Of a stretch of DNA of 12,125 nt, positions 1 through 6,803 are shown piece after piece. This DNA is from Bacillota bacterium (GTDB lineage Bacteria; Bacillota_C; Negativicutes; Sporomusales; Sporomusaceae): assembly GCA_023441125.1 (NCBI GenBank), contig JAEZQV010000202.1:1-12125 (forward strand), in the 5' to 3' direction. A program made the translations under genes and the position numbers. Each line of letters begins with the position of its first letter. The first letter of the stretch is position 1. The notes beneath the pieces were generated by a model, which saw only the letters and a program-made list of their open reading frames with translations, was not told the DNA's origin and ran no database searches.

Positions 1-104
1 TCCCCTGTCTCTCTATATAATATAATAATATAGTTAAGCAAACATTATGCCATGCCAATTCCCCAACTATAACAGTCACATTCAGGACGAATTCTAATAA
101 CCTG
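1..104. other. Non-coding AT-rich stretch downstream of the transhydroxylase operon
   Basis: This stretch lies after the stop of the small subunit gene. It is AT-rich, with a TATA-like run around 14-35 that contains a short inverted repeat (CTATAT/ATATAG). I see no convincing stem-plus-T-run terminator and no open reading frame with a ribosome binding site. It could hold a promoter for a further minus-strand gene beyond the left edge (TTGCTT followed 16 nt later by TATATA on the minus strand), but the AT richness makes such matches cheap. Confidence 0.3.
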
Positions 105-944
105 TTAAGTTAATAAAATTGTGCCAATGTTTTTACTTGTAGCCAATTCAACGGCAACCTCGGTCTGGGAAAAACCTGCCAGTCGAACCTGAACTGTGTA
201 ACGGCCGCTGTTGGCCGCCAGCCGGTCAAATTTAAAATCGCCAAAATTATCGGTAACCGCTGCCGCCAGTGTTTCCTGCCCCTTTAGCAAAGTTACGCTG
301 GCACCTGCCGCGCAGTCGACAACCCCCTCCCGCTGCACCGCCACACTGCCGCCAATAAAGCATTTGCTAAAGCGGTGCAGGTTTTTGTAATACACGGTGG
401 GCCGCGTATTGGCTTCCGGCCGCAATACCTCCAGGTTCTCAGCCTGGCAGAGACGGCCCAGTTCGGCGTCTTCCACGCACTCCGCCCGCAGCGCGCCGGT
501 GGGACAGGCCTGCGCACAGCGCGGCTTTTTCCAGCCCTGATCGATAAGATGGGCACAGAAGGTGCATTTTTGCGGGGCGGCCTGTTCCTGGTTCCACCAG
601 ATGGCCTGATACGGGCAGGCCTTAACCAGGTCCTGCTGCCCGGCGGCCTTTACCGGGTCGATGATGACAATTCCGTCCGGCCGTTTGGCAATGCTGCCCT
701 TGGCCGCCCGGATGCAGGGAGCGTCGTCACAATGCATGCAGGTGGTCGGCCGGTACGCCACATCGACAAGCGGGTATTGCCCTCGTTCCATCCGCATGAT
801 ATTGATCCAGCGGTGGCCATGCCGGGGCTGAGGCCGGGTGTAGCCCGGCCAGTCATTGTCAACATGTTCGTCTTTACAGGCTAAAAAACAATTGTTGCAA
901 TCCACACATTTCTCAACATCAATGATTAAATGCCATTTTTTCAT
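105..944 (-). CDS. Pyrogallol-phloroglucinol transhydroxylase-type small (beta) subunit, iron-sulfur protein
   Basis: 279 aa electron-transfer subunit, the partner of the molybdopterin subunit encoded just upstream. The N-terminal part is a DmsB/NrfC-like ferredoxin domain with 12 usable cysteines for three [4Fe-4S] clusters: C13-x2-C16-x2-C19-x3-C23, C69-x2-C72-x4-C77, C110, C127-x2-C130, C143-x3-C147-P. Residues about 200-279 form a separate domain with CnaB/carboxypeptidase-regulatory character ([33 protein letters not shown]). As I recall it, the Pelobacter acidigallici transhydroxylase beta subunit has the same build: about 275 aa, three clusters and a C-terminal beta-barrel. The start chosen is the ATG at 944, not the in-frame one at 968, because it overlaps the large-subunit stop as ATGA and has a GAGGAG ribosome binding site. 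There is no signal peptide or Tat motif, so it is probably cytoplasmic. Assignment to this family is strong; the true substrate is not shown. Confidence 0.9.
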   Translation of the reverse strand: MKKWHLIIDVEKCVDCNNCFLACKDEHVDNDWPGYTRPQPRHGHRWINIMRMERGQYPLVDVAYRPTTCMHCDDAPCIRAAKGSIAKRPDGIVIIDPVKAAGQQDLVKACPYQAIWWNQEQAAPQKCTFCAHLIDQGWKKPRCAQACPTGALRAECVEDAELGRLCQAENLEVLRPEANTRPTVYYKNLHRFSKCFIGGSVAVQREGVVDCAAGASVTLLKGQETLAAAVTDNFGDFKFDRLAANSGRYTVQVRLAGFSQTEVAVELATSKNIGTILLT

Positions 945-3910
945 GAGACACTCTCCTCGCCGCCCCATTTGGCAATTTCAATCAGACAGGAATTGGCGGC
1001 CATGGCATGAGATTTTTTAATCATCATCCGGCTGGGAGTCAACAGATTGATGCAGCCGCCGATATCCGGCGATTTGCCTGGTTCACCCACCGGTTGGTAC
1101 ACCGCCGACGATTCGTAAGAGTGGACCGTTCCCGGGGGAATGCGTTCGGTCAACTGCGCTGCGCAGATAACAGCCCCCCGGTCATTATAGGCCTTGACCA
1201 GATCATTTTCCTTAATGCCGCGGGCCGCGGCATCCCGGGGATTGAGCCGGATAATCCAGTAATAATGGCCATTGATGCATACCCGGTGATCCTTAATGTC
1301 ATTAATGGCGCTGTCTTTGCCGTCACTTTGCGTATGAAAGGTGAATTTCGGATGCGGCGAAATCAGCTGCAACGGGTATTTGGCGAACAAGGCCGCAGCA
1401 TGCGGCCCTTCCCAGGCCGGATTGTATTTCATAAGCGGCGGCCGCTCGGGATCGTTGGGGTCAAAACGCTTTAAGCTGGAGGACTCAAATTCCAGTTTGC
1501 CGGACTGAGTCTGCAAACCCATGCGGTATTCGCCCGTATAGTCGGCCGGAGCCGGAAACGGTTCCGGCGTATCCTTGGGCCGCCCTTCCGCATACCAGCG
1601 GAATGACACCGGGTCCCGCCGGTCTTCCGGCAGCGGCGGAATAACATAGTAGCCTTTCTTGAGAAACTTTTTCCAGGCTATGCGGTTAGGCAGGTCGGTC
1701 CCGTCAAACAGCCGCTTGCACCATTCCAGTTCAGTAGAGCCTTCAGAGAACACCGAGCCCAGGCCCAGTCGCTTGGATAATTCCAGAAAAATCTCGATAT
1801 CGGATTTGGACTCGCCCAGCGGCTCGATGCATTTGTGCTGCAACACGGCCACCCGGTGGTTAACCTGGGTAAAGGAATGATAGATATAACCGCCGCAGTT
1901 GGCGAATTCGCTGATATCCCAGCGTTCAAAGTTGGTGCAGGCCGGCAAGATTACATCGGCGAACTGCGCTTCGCCTTCAAACCAGATCGACTGGTTGACA
2001 ACAAACTCCAGCCCGTCCGAACGGTACATATTTACATAGCGGTTGGTATCGACCATTGTGCCGATATGGGAGCCGCCATATTTATAATACATCTTGACCG
2101 GCGAATAACCCGGGGACGGGTATTTAAGCGGGAAAAACTGCCCTTCAATGGTTTTGGCATCTGCAATATAGGCCTCGCACTGTCCTTCCATGATGGCTTC
2201 CGGTATCTTAAGCCGCGGCACGCCCTGATTGACAGTATTCATGGTAACAATATTGGGCATCCGCTGATACAAGTTCAGGAAGTTGCCGGTTCCAAAGATA
2301 TCACCCGATAAACCGCCTTCGGCATAGCCGGGGAAGTAGAAGCGGGTATCGACCGGCGTTCCCTGCTGCATCCCGCCCATATTGACGCCGGGTTTGCCCA
2401 AGCCCTGCATCGCCATGAGACAGACCATGCCCCGGGCCCAGTCAGTGCCGTTGGCAGTCCGGCAGGCGCCGCCAAAACCGACGATCCCGCCGGCCGCCAG
2501 ATAGGTCTTCTTCCGGCCCCATTCCCGCGCCAGCGCGCGGATATCCTTGGCCGGAATGCCGGTTTCCGCTTCCTGCCATTCCGGCGTTTTGGCAATGCCG
2601 TCCTCTTTTCCCAGAATGTAGTCCCGCCATTTTTCAAATCCCGTCGTGCGTTCCGCCACATACGCTTTGTCATACAGGTTCTCAGTAATCCAAACATAGG
2701 CGATTGCCAAGACCATGGCGCTGTCGGTGCCCGGTCTGGGCGCCAGCCATTTGCCGCCGAGCAGGCCGGCCGTATGGTTAAAATACGGATCGATATGCAC
2801 AAGCTTAATGCCCAGCTCTTTCAGCCATTGCCGGCGTACTGTCCCTTCCTGCGCCCCATAGACGCCACTGGTGGACTCCGGGTCGCTGGACCAAAACACA
2901 ACCATTTCACAGTTTTGCAGGCAATCTTCCACCAGATTATAGGTTTCCGAGCCACCGTTGCGGGCGCTTTGCCCCCAGTGATGCGTTGCGCCCCAGAACC
3001 AGCCTTCCCAGCTGTCGGGATTATGCACCACCGGCGTCCAGCCGATGGAGTTAAAAAACCGTAGTCTGGCGCTTAGCCAGTAGCCTAACGCGCCCCAGGT
3101 ATGATGCGAACCGCTGCCGTTCATAATGGCGCCCGGACCATGGTCTTTTTTAACCCGCTTAATTTCACTGACAACAATGCTTAATGCTTCGTCCCAGCTA
3201 ATCCGCTCATAGCCGGATATGCCCCGGTTTTGCGGATTCCTTTCGCCATGGGGATCAAAGTCCACCCGTTTCATGGGGTACAGCAGCCGGTTGGGCGAAT
3301 AAATCATTGATTTCCAGGCCAAGGTATGCGGATTCACCGTGGTTCGCTTCGGCGGCGAGAAGCTTTTGCCTCTGGCCCGCACCACCCAGGGTTCGGCATC
3401 CTCTTCCTCAAAATCGATCGGCGTAATGCGGATGATTTTCCCGGCCTTGACATACACGAAAACAGGCCCGCCATTGGTGTTATTGGTATAGCGTTTTACG
3501 CCGCCGCCCATATCCACACCGTATTCCGGATCAACACTCATGGTCATGTTCAAGGTCTCGGCAAACCAAAGCGTCAGCTCGTCCGGTCCCTGCATGTCAA
3601 TCTGAAAATGTTTGGCGGCACTGATAAACTCCAGTTGGGTTTTGGTCGGCTTCATTAACCGTACTGCCGTCTCGGCATCCTCAAAAGACATAACAACAGC
3701 CGGGTTATGATGTATTCCCGCCCGGGAAGTTATCTTGCCGTCTGCAAAAATGAAATATCTGCCCTGCGAGTTGTCCCGCAGCTTAATTTGCGCAATTAAG
3801 TTTTTCTCTTTAAGCCGCGCGGCAAAGGTGGCAGAGCGCAATGCCGTCAGCTTCAGGATTTTTTCCAGGCCAAAAAGAATAACGGAAAATTGCGTACTTT
3901 CAAACGCCAT
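941..3910 (-). CDS. Pyrogallol-phloroglucinol transhydroxylase-type large (alpha) subunit with N-terminal SCP2-like domain
   Basis: 989 aa molybdopterin enzyme of the DMSO reductase superfamily. Residues about 1-125 resemble an SCP2/sterol-carrier domain ([16 protein letters not shown], then a GPDELTLWF stretch). The catalytic part starts near residue 138 and, like Pelobacter transhydroxylase, lacks an N-terminal CxxCxxxC cluster motif. With one fixed offset of 125, His269, Tyr277, Asp299, Ser300 and Tyr529 align to Pelobacter His144, Tyr152, Asp174, Ser175 (Mo ligand) and Tyr404, numbering from memory. Cys672 and Tyr675 in NCGGY fit Cys557 and Tyr560. Conserved blocks include [41 protein letters not shown] and a C-terminal GTVHSYES. 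The family moves hydroxyl groups between phenols without net redox; related enzymes dehydroxylate catechols. The start is the ATG at 3910 (AAGGAGAG binding site). The in-frame ATG at 3964 lies upstream of the predicted -10 and has no such site. No Tat signal, so cytoplasmic. Odd: the fused SCP2-like domain, about 114 residues beyond the usual length. Confidence 0.9.
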   Translation of the reverse strand: MAFESTQFSVILFGLEKILKLTALRSATFAARLKEKNLIAQIKLRDNSQGRYFIFADGKITSRAGIHHNPAVVMSFEDAETAVRLMKPTKTQLEFISAAKHFQIDMQGPDELTLWFAETLNMTMSVDPEYGVDMGGGVKRYTNNTNGGPVFVYVKAGKIIRITPIDFEEEDAEPWVVRARGKSFSPPKRTTVNPHTLAWKSMIYSPNRLLYPMKRVDFDPHGERNPQNRGISGYERISWDEALSIVVSEIKRVKKDHGPGAIMNGSGSHHTWGALGYWLSARLRFFNSIGWTPVVHNPDSWEGWFWGATHHWGQSARNGGSETYNLVEDCLQNCEMVVFWSSDPESTSGVYGAQEGTVRRQWLKELGIKLVHIDPYFNHTAGLLGGKWLAPRPGTDSAMVLAIAYVWITENLYDKAYVAERTTGFEKWRDYILGKEDGIAKTPEWQEAETGIPAKDIRALAREWGRKKTYLAAGGIVGFGGACRTANGTDWARGMVCLMAMQGLGKPGVNMGGMQQGTPVDTRFYFPGYAEGGLSGDIFGTGNFLNLYQRMPNIVTMNTVNQGVPRLKIPEAIMEGQCEAYIADAKTIEGQFFPLKYPSPGYSPVKMYYKYGGSHIGTMVDTNRYVNMYRSDGLEFVVNQSIWFEGEAQFADVILPACTNFERWDISEFANCGGYIYHSFTQVNHRVAVLQHKCIEPLGESKSDIEIFLELSKRLGLGSVFSEGSTELEWCKRLFDGTDLPNRIAWKKFLKKGYYVIPPLPEDRRDPVSFRWYAEGRPKDTPEPFPAPADYTGEYRMGLQTQSGKLEFESSSLKRFDPNDPERPPLMKYNPAWEGPHAAALFAKYPLQLISPHPKFTFHTQSDGKDSAINDIKDHRVCINGHYYWIIRLNPRDAAARGIKENDLVKAYNDRGAVICAAQLTERIPPGTVHSYESSAVYQPVGEPGKSPDIGGCINLLTPSRMMIKKSHAMAANSCLIEIAKWGGEESVS

Positions 3911-3952
3911 ACCTTTTCTCTCCTTCCAGAATAACTTCGTATTTTCAACCTC

Positions 3953-3983
3953 ATAATACTGCAATCCGTCTGCTGGGGGAAAT
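3953..3983 (-). promoter_or_regulatory. Promoter core of the transhydroxylase operon (ATTTCC-N19-TATTAT)
   Basis: On the minus strand ATTTCC (3983-3978) is followed exactly 19 nt later by TATTAT (3958-3953), the arrangement found ahead of four other units in this window. The expected start of transcription, near 3946, leaves a leader of about 36 nt before the ATG at 3910, which supports that start. The upstream inverted repeat seen at the other promoters is not at its usual place. A degenerate version shifted by 3 nt (GTCTAAG-N7-CAGAAAA on the plus strand, 3993-4013) is the best candidate. This promoter may therefore answer to a different LysR protein, possibly the divergent one at 4113. Confidence 0.6.
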
Positions 3984-4112
3984 ACCGTGTCCGTCTAAGC
4001 TTATGCCAGAAAAGTATTACGTCCTCCTGTCCGGCTTTTTCGCCAAAGTACTTCCCCTCTTTAGATAATCATTTTATATTATTACCATAGGTTAAAATCA
4101 GAGGAGTGTGCC

Positions 4113-5015
4113 ATGGAAATCCAGCTGTTACGTGAATTCGTATGCCTTGCAGAACATTTAAACTTCAGCACGGCAGCCAAAGAGCTCTTTATCGCCCAAC
4201 CGGTCCTCAGCCGCCACATTGCCGATTTGGAATATTCACTCGGCGTGCAGTTGTTTGCGCGCAATAAGCAAAATGTCCGTCTCACACCGATCGGCGCAGC
4301 CGTACTGAGCGAAGCCAAAACCATGCTCGCCCATTATGAAGCCGGCATCCAAAAAATCCGTCTGGCCGTGGCCGGCTTTGCCGGTCAGCTTAAAATCGGC
4401 TTCCTGGGAGCGACGGCGAAGAACTTTTTCCCCGCATTAATCTCGCGCTTTCGCAGCACCTATCCCAATGTCGATTTACAGTTAAGCCAGTTAAATCTGG
4501 GTGCCCTTGCCAACGCGCTAAAGCGCGGCGATTTTGACATTTACTTTACGCTTTCGTTTGATTTGTTGAATATGTCAGGCCTGTGCTGGCAGACTTTATA
4601 CACCGATTCGCTGGCCGTCGTTCTGCGGCATGATCACCCGGCAGCTAACGCCGGTAAAATTGCGCTTTCAGCCCTCTCCCCGGAAAAATTTATTTTTCTG
4701 GCCCCGGAGGAATCCCCCGGCCTTTATAACCAAATTATGACGCTGTGCGCAGCCGGCGGCTTTGCCCCGCAGGTTGCCAAGCTGGCCGCGTTTCCCGAAA
4801 ACGCGTTACTATTGGTCGAATCCGGGATTGGCGCCGCAGTTTTGCCACGTCATATTGAGGTCTATGCCGGTCCGGAGCTCCGCTTTCTGGAAATCGCAGG
4901 CCACGATACTGAATTTGAGGTGGTTGTTGTTTGGAAACAATCCCACGCGAATCCTGCTGTCCCGGTGTTTCTGCAGGAGCTTGCAAGCATATTGCAAGCC
5001 GGCCGCAACCGCTAG
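4113..5015 (+). CDS. LysR-family transcriptional regulator (divergent from transhydroxylase operon)
   Basis: 300 aa, the usual LysR length. The N-terminal winged helix-turn-helix spans about residues 3-62 (LREFVCLAEHLNFSTAAKEL, then QPVLSRHIADLE and LFARN). A substrate-binding-protein-like effector domain follows from about residue 90 (GFAGQLKIGFLG; WQTLYTD; RHDHPAA; VESGIGAAVLPRH). It starts at the ATG at 4113 with GAGGAG six nt upstream. It is transcribed away from the transhydroxylase operon across a 202-bp intergenic region, the classic arrangement for a LysR protein that activates its divergent neighbour in response to a pathway metabolite. It is a clear paralogue of the regulator at 11305: both share the GFAG-L-K-GFL, FRS-YP and WQTLY-D blocks. 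The inducer is unknown; a phenolic compound would fit the context (inference). Confidence 0.93.
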   Translation: MEIQLLREFVCLAEHLNFSTAAKELFIAQPVLSRHIADLEYSLGVQLFARNKQNVRLTPIGAAVLSEAKTMLAHYEAGIQKIRLAVAGFAGQLKIGFLGATAKNFFPALISRFRSTYPNVDLQLSQLNLGALANALKRGDFDIYFTLSFDLLNMSGLCWQTLYTDSLAVVLRHDHPAANAGKIALSALSPEKFIFLAPEESPGLYNQIMTLCAAGGFAPQVAKLAAFPENALLLVESGIGAAVLPRHIEVYAGPELRFLEIAGHDTEFEVVVVWKQSHANPAVPVFLQELASILQAGRNR

Positions 5016-5046
5016 CTTAGGCGGCAGCCTCCGGGCTGGCACTTAT

Positions 5047-5162
5047 AGCTAAAGCGGCTGTTTCTACAGCTAAATGGAAAACGTTGGATTCCCACAACCG
5101 GCTGGCGAATCCAACGCTTTGCTTTTATAGGGTGAGGCCTCAGCCGCTATGCTGTTTTAGCT
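5047..5162. terminator. Bidirectional terminator between convergent LysR and porin genes, with nested inverted repeats
   Basis: The core is a perfect 10-bp stem, CGTTGGATTC (5082-5091) with GAATCCAACG (5107-5116). T-rich sequence follows on both strands: CTTTGCTTTT on plus, and CGTTTTCC on minus. Around it lie further complementary arms: GCGGCTG (5054-5060) with CAGCCGC (5141-5147), and AGCTAAA (5047-5053) with TTTAGCT (5156-5162), so the whole gap could fold into one nested structure. It lies between two genes that converge, so it probably ends both transcripts. Confidence 0.75.
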
Positions 5163-5168
5163 GGACAG

Positions 5169-6221
5169 TTAAAAGGATAATTTCAGGTCGGCGGTTAAAT
5201 AGCTCCGGTCGTCGGGCACTCCGTTCATATCCCGAACCCGCTTAGCCGGGGCGTAGTTGATCTTTAATACGGTATTATCGAATACTGTCCGTTCGTAAGA
5301 AACCACCACGCCTTTGAAATTATCAAAGTTGAAACCATTGGTCGGATAAGCCCAGCCATTGGGAGTAGTCTCAAGTAGGTTGTTGCTGCTTGGATCAAAA
5401 TACGGATCAGCCTTTATATACATTAAGGACACGCCGTCAGAGCCGACCTTGGCCGGATCGGCCCCCCGGTATTTGACCCGGGCGAAGAAAGCATCGGCGG
5501 CAGCTCCGCCATTTTTAAGATTGGCTAATTCAGAGTCATTACGGCCGTATTCACCGGCAAATACCCAGTCCTGGCTAAGTTTCTGCTGGTAGCCTAGAGT
5601 TATGGTTTTGTACGCATTCAATAAGTCTTTATCGGTATCCTGCCACAGCGTGGCTATGACCTTTTTATCCTGATCAACCGCGTAGGCGGCATCCACGCCA
5701 TAGTAAGTGCGATTATTGGCAACCGGCCCCAGTTCCGGCGTATACGTTACGTTAGGTACATTGCCGGCCGCAAACGTAGCTGATAGCTTGTCATTTTTTA
5801 ACCCGATACTCGCCCCGTCAAAATAGGGCGTGGTCCCGGTTAAGCCCAGGCCCTGCTGAAAGGCCAGCCGGCCGACATGATATTCGGCGCTCCCTTTTTT
5901 CGCGACCAGCATAGCCATAGTAACACTGGTATTGTCAAATCTATTAGTCCCTTCGGAATTATGCGACCCGGCAAACACCGAACCGACAAAGGATACATCT
6001 TTGGAAACCGGGGCAATCAAATTAATATCTACCCGGTGATAAAAACCACTTTTGTCATAATCGCTGCCGAAATAGTACATGCCGCGGTCTTTGGCCGTAC
6101 CGTATCTGGCATCCAGGGTTCCGGTTATGATTACATCCGAGCCGGCCAGGGCCAGACAAACAGAATTAGCTGCTGTGCCAATCATCAAAGCAGTCAATAA
6201 CGCCGCTACCTTTTTTTTCAT
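5169..6221 (-). CDS. Putative outer-membrane porin (beta-barrel, signal peptide)
   Basis: 350 aa. It has a textbook signal peptide: MKKK, a hydrophobic stretch to about residue 25, and probable cleavage after ALA at residue 26. The mature part is full of alternating strands with aromatic and Gly residues, typical of a beta-barrel (ITGTLDARYG, MAMLVAKKGSAEYHVGRLAF, KTITLGYQQKLSQDWVFAGEYGR, GVVVSYERTVFDNTVLKINY). It ends YLTADLKLSF, with the terminal Phe recognised by outer-membrane insertion machinery. There is no lipobox and no SLH domain. The start at 6221 has AAGGTGG upstream. A porin implies an outer membrane; with Firmicute-like signals elsewhere, this points to Negativicutes. Its promoter carries the same operator as the symporter and methyltransferase genes, so it is probably the outer-membrane entry route for the pathway substrate (inference). 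Specificity cannot be read from the sequence. Confidence 0.82.
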   Translation of the reverse strand: MKKKVAALLTALMIGTAANSVCLALAGSDVIITGTLDARYGTAKDRGMYYFGSDYDKSGFYHRVDINLIAPVSKDVSFVGSVFAGSHNSEGTNRFDNTSVTMAMLVAKKGSAEYHVGRLAFQQGLGLTGTTPYFDGASIGLKNDKLSATFAAGNVPNVTYTPELGPVANNRTYYGVDAAYAVDQDKKVIATLWQDTDKDLLNAYKTITLGYQQKLSQDWVFAGEYGRNDSELANLKNGGAAADAFFARVKYRGADPAKVGSDGVSLMYIKADPYFDPSSNNLLETTPNGWAYPTNGFNFDNFKGVVVSYERTVFDNTVLKINYAPAKRVRDMNGVPDDRSYLTADLKLSF

Positions 6222-6299
6222 TAAATTCCCACCTTATAATTATCTAATTTTTAATGTTTTTAATAATCTGAAATTAAAACTCCTATGCCGCAGTCAAAA

Positions 6300-6312
6300 A
6301 GCCGGTTCGGCT
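6300..6312 (-). terminator. Short hairpin with T-run in the porin leader (possible attenuator)
   Basis: On the minus strand AGCCG-AAC-CGGCT is followed by more T residues, giving a five-pair stem and a U-tract. It sits between the predicted promoter and the porin start, about 80 nt before the ATG, where it could act as an attenuator. The stem is short, so efficiency may be low. A 12-nt palindrome, CGGATTAATCCG, lies just upstream at 6325-6336. Confidence 0.35.
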
Positions 6313-6328
6313 CAAGGCGAATGCCGGA

Positions 6329-6373
6329 TTAATCCGTTTTCTGTAGCCTGCGGACAAAGTTTTTGCTTTCCAT
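6329..6373 (-). CDS. Possible 14-aa leader peptide in the porin 5' region
   Basis: An ATG at 6373 follows the purine-rich GGGGGTGAGGT at ribosome-binding distance and opens a frame for MESKNFVRRLQKTD, ending in TAA. It lies inside the long leader between the porin promoter and the porin gene and is directly upstream of the short hairpin at 6300-6312, the order expected for translation-coupled attenuation. No run of a single regulatory codon is obvious, so the control signal, if any, is unknown. It could be a chance frame. Confidence 0.3.
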   Translation of the reverse strand: MESKNFVRRLQKTD

Positions 6374-6409
6374 TTGTACCTCACCCCCGGTAGTTTTAAT
6401 TTACTTAAG

Positions 6410-6467
6410 ATGTTATCATAGGAAACTTAACCGGGGAAATTCATTCTTTTAATCGCAACAATTAGAA
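6410..6467 (-). promoter_or_regulatory. Porin promoter with conserved LysR-type operator
   Basis: The inverted repeat TTTTAAT-N7-ATTAGAA (6447-6467) is followed on the minus strand by ATTTCC (6440-6435) and, 19 nt on, TAACAT (6415-6410). An overlapping TATGAT (6420-6415) is an alternative -10. Spacing is identical to the modules at 8500, 9881 and 11121. The leader would be about 180 nt. The 331-bp gap at 6222-6552 holds this module, the possible leader peptide and the hairpin. Nothing else was recognised upstream of 6467 apart from the end of the small-protein unit. Confidence 0.7.
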
Positions 6468-6552
6468 AAATTCATCATAGTCCCGAATAGTCGGACAAAA
6501 TATTACGTCAACTTAGCGCCGTTAGCTCCGGCTATAGGTCATAAATATGTAC

Positions 6553-6657
6553 TTACTTCTTTTTAAAAGACCGATAGGCAGTTATCGCGCCAAATACCAG
6601 CATCATGATCACAATTGAAGCCATCCAGCTGGTTTCCAGCAACGGACCGTTATTCAT
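6553..6657 (-). CDS. Small single-span membrane protein, 34 aa (second of a pair behind the symporter)
   Basis: 34 aa, starting MNNGPLLETSWMAS. One hydrophobic segment covers about residues 11-27 (WMASIVIMMLVFGAITA), and a basic tail YRSFKKK predicts the C-terminus in the cytoplasm. The ATG at 6657 has a full AGGAGG seven nt upstream, located inside the preceding 38-aa gene, and the two frames overlap by 8 nt (ATGAATAA), so translation is probably coupled. I do not recognise the family. Position and size resemble the small accessory subunits known for several secondary transporters (for example YhdT beside PanF, or MetS beside NSS transporters), but it is much shorter than YhdT. A role in symporter stability or activity is inference from context. 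Confidence 0.72.
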   Translation of the reverse strand: MNNGPLLETSWMASIVIMMLVFGAITAYRSFKKK

Positions 6658-6766
6658 AATGAACTCCTCCTGATTTCCGATTTTGGTACCAAATAATGCA
6701 TTGCCCCACAAAGCAGACAAAAATCATAACTCCCATATTGGTCAAGAACAAGTCCCAAAACAGCAT
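6650..6766 (-). CDS. Small single-span membrane protein, 38 aa (first of a pair behind the symporter)
   Basis: 38 aa, starting MLFWDLFLTNMG. A hydrophobic stretch covers about residues 8-27 (TNMGVMIFVCFVGQCIIW), followed by YQNRKSGG, so one membrane span with a basic cytoplasmic side after it. The ATG at 6766 follows GGGGAGGG at good spacing. It begins 37 nt after the symporter stop with no terminator between, and runs 8 nt into the next small gene. Two tiny genes in tandem, each with its own strong ribosome binding site and one membrane span, are unlikely to be chance. No known family was recognised; a small accessory subunit of the SSS symporter is the best guess. Confidence 0.72.
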   Translation of the reverse strand: MLFWDLFLTNMGVMIFVCFVGQCIIWYQNRKSGGVHYE

Positions 6767-6803
6767 GCAAAACCCTCCCCTTCATATTAATGCTAAAACC
6801 GCA

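Noticed and set aside
14..35. AT repeat as a possible CRISPR, origin or attachment site
   Set aside because: Only a short low-complexity run with a 6-bp inverted repeat; no repeat-spacer pattern, DnaA boxes or duplicated ends.
375..884. 169-codon plus-strand frame opposite the small subunit gene
   Set aside because: It is the antisense shadow of a cysteine-rich, well-conserved ferredoxin-domain gene and has no recognisable features.
944..968. Earlier in-frame start for the small transhydroxylase subunit at 968
   Set aside because: The ATG at 944 forms an ATGA overlap with the large-subunit stop and has a well-placed GAGGAG; the eight extra residues have no family counterpart.
941..3910. Catechol dehydroxylase of the Eggerthella/Gordonibacter type
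   Set aside because: Not excluded, but those proteins usually carry Tat signals. This one lacks a Tat signal, and residue spacing plus the small-subunit architecture match the cytoplasmic Pelobacter transhydroxylase closely.
3911..3964. Earlier in-frame start for the large subunit at 3964
   Set aside because: It lies upstream of the predicted -10 element and lacks a ribosome binding site, whereas the ATG at 3910 follows AAGGAGAG.
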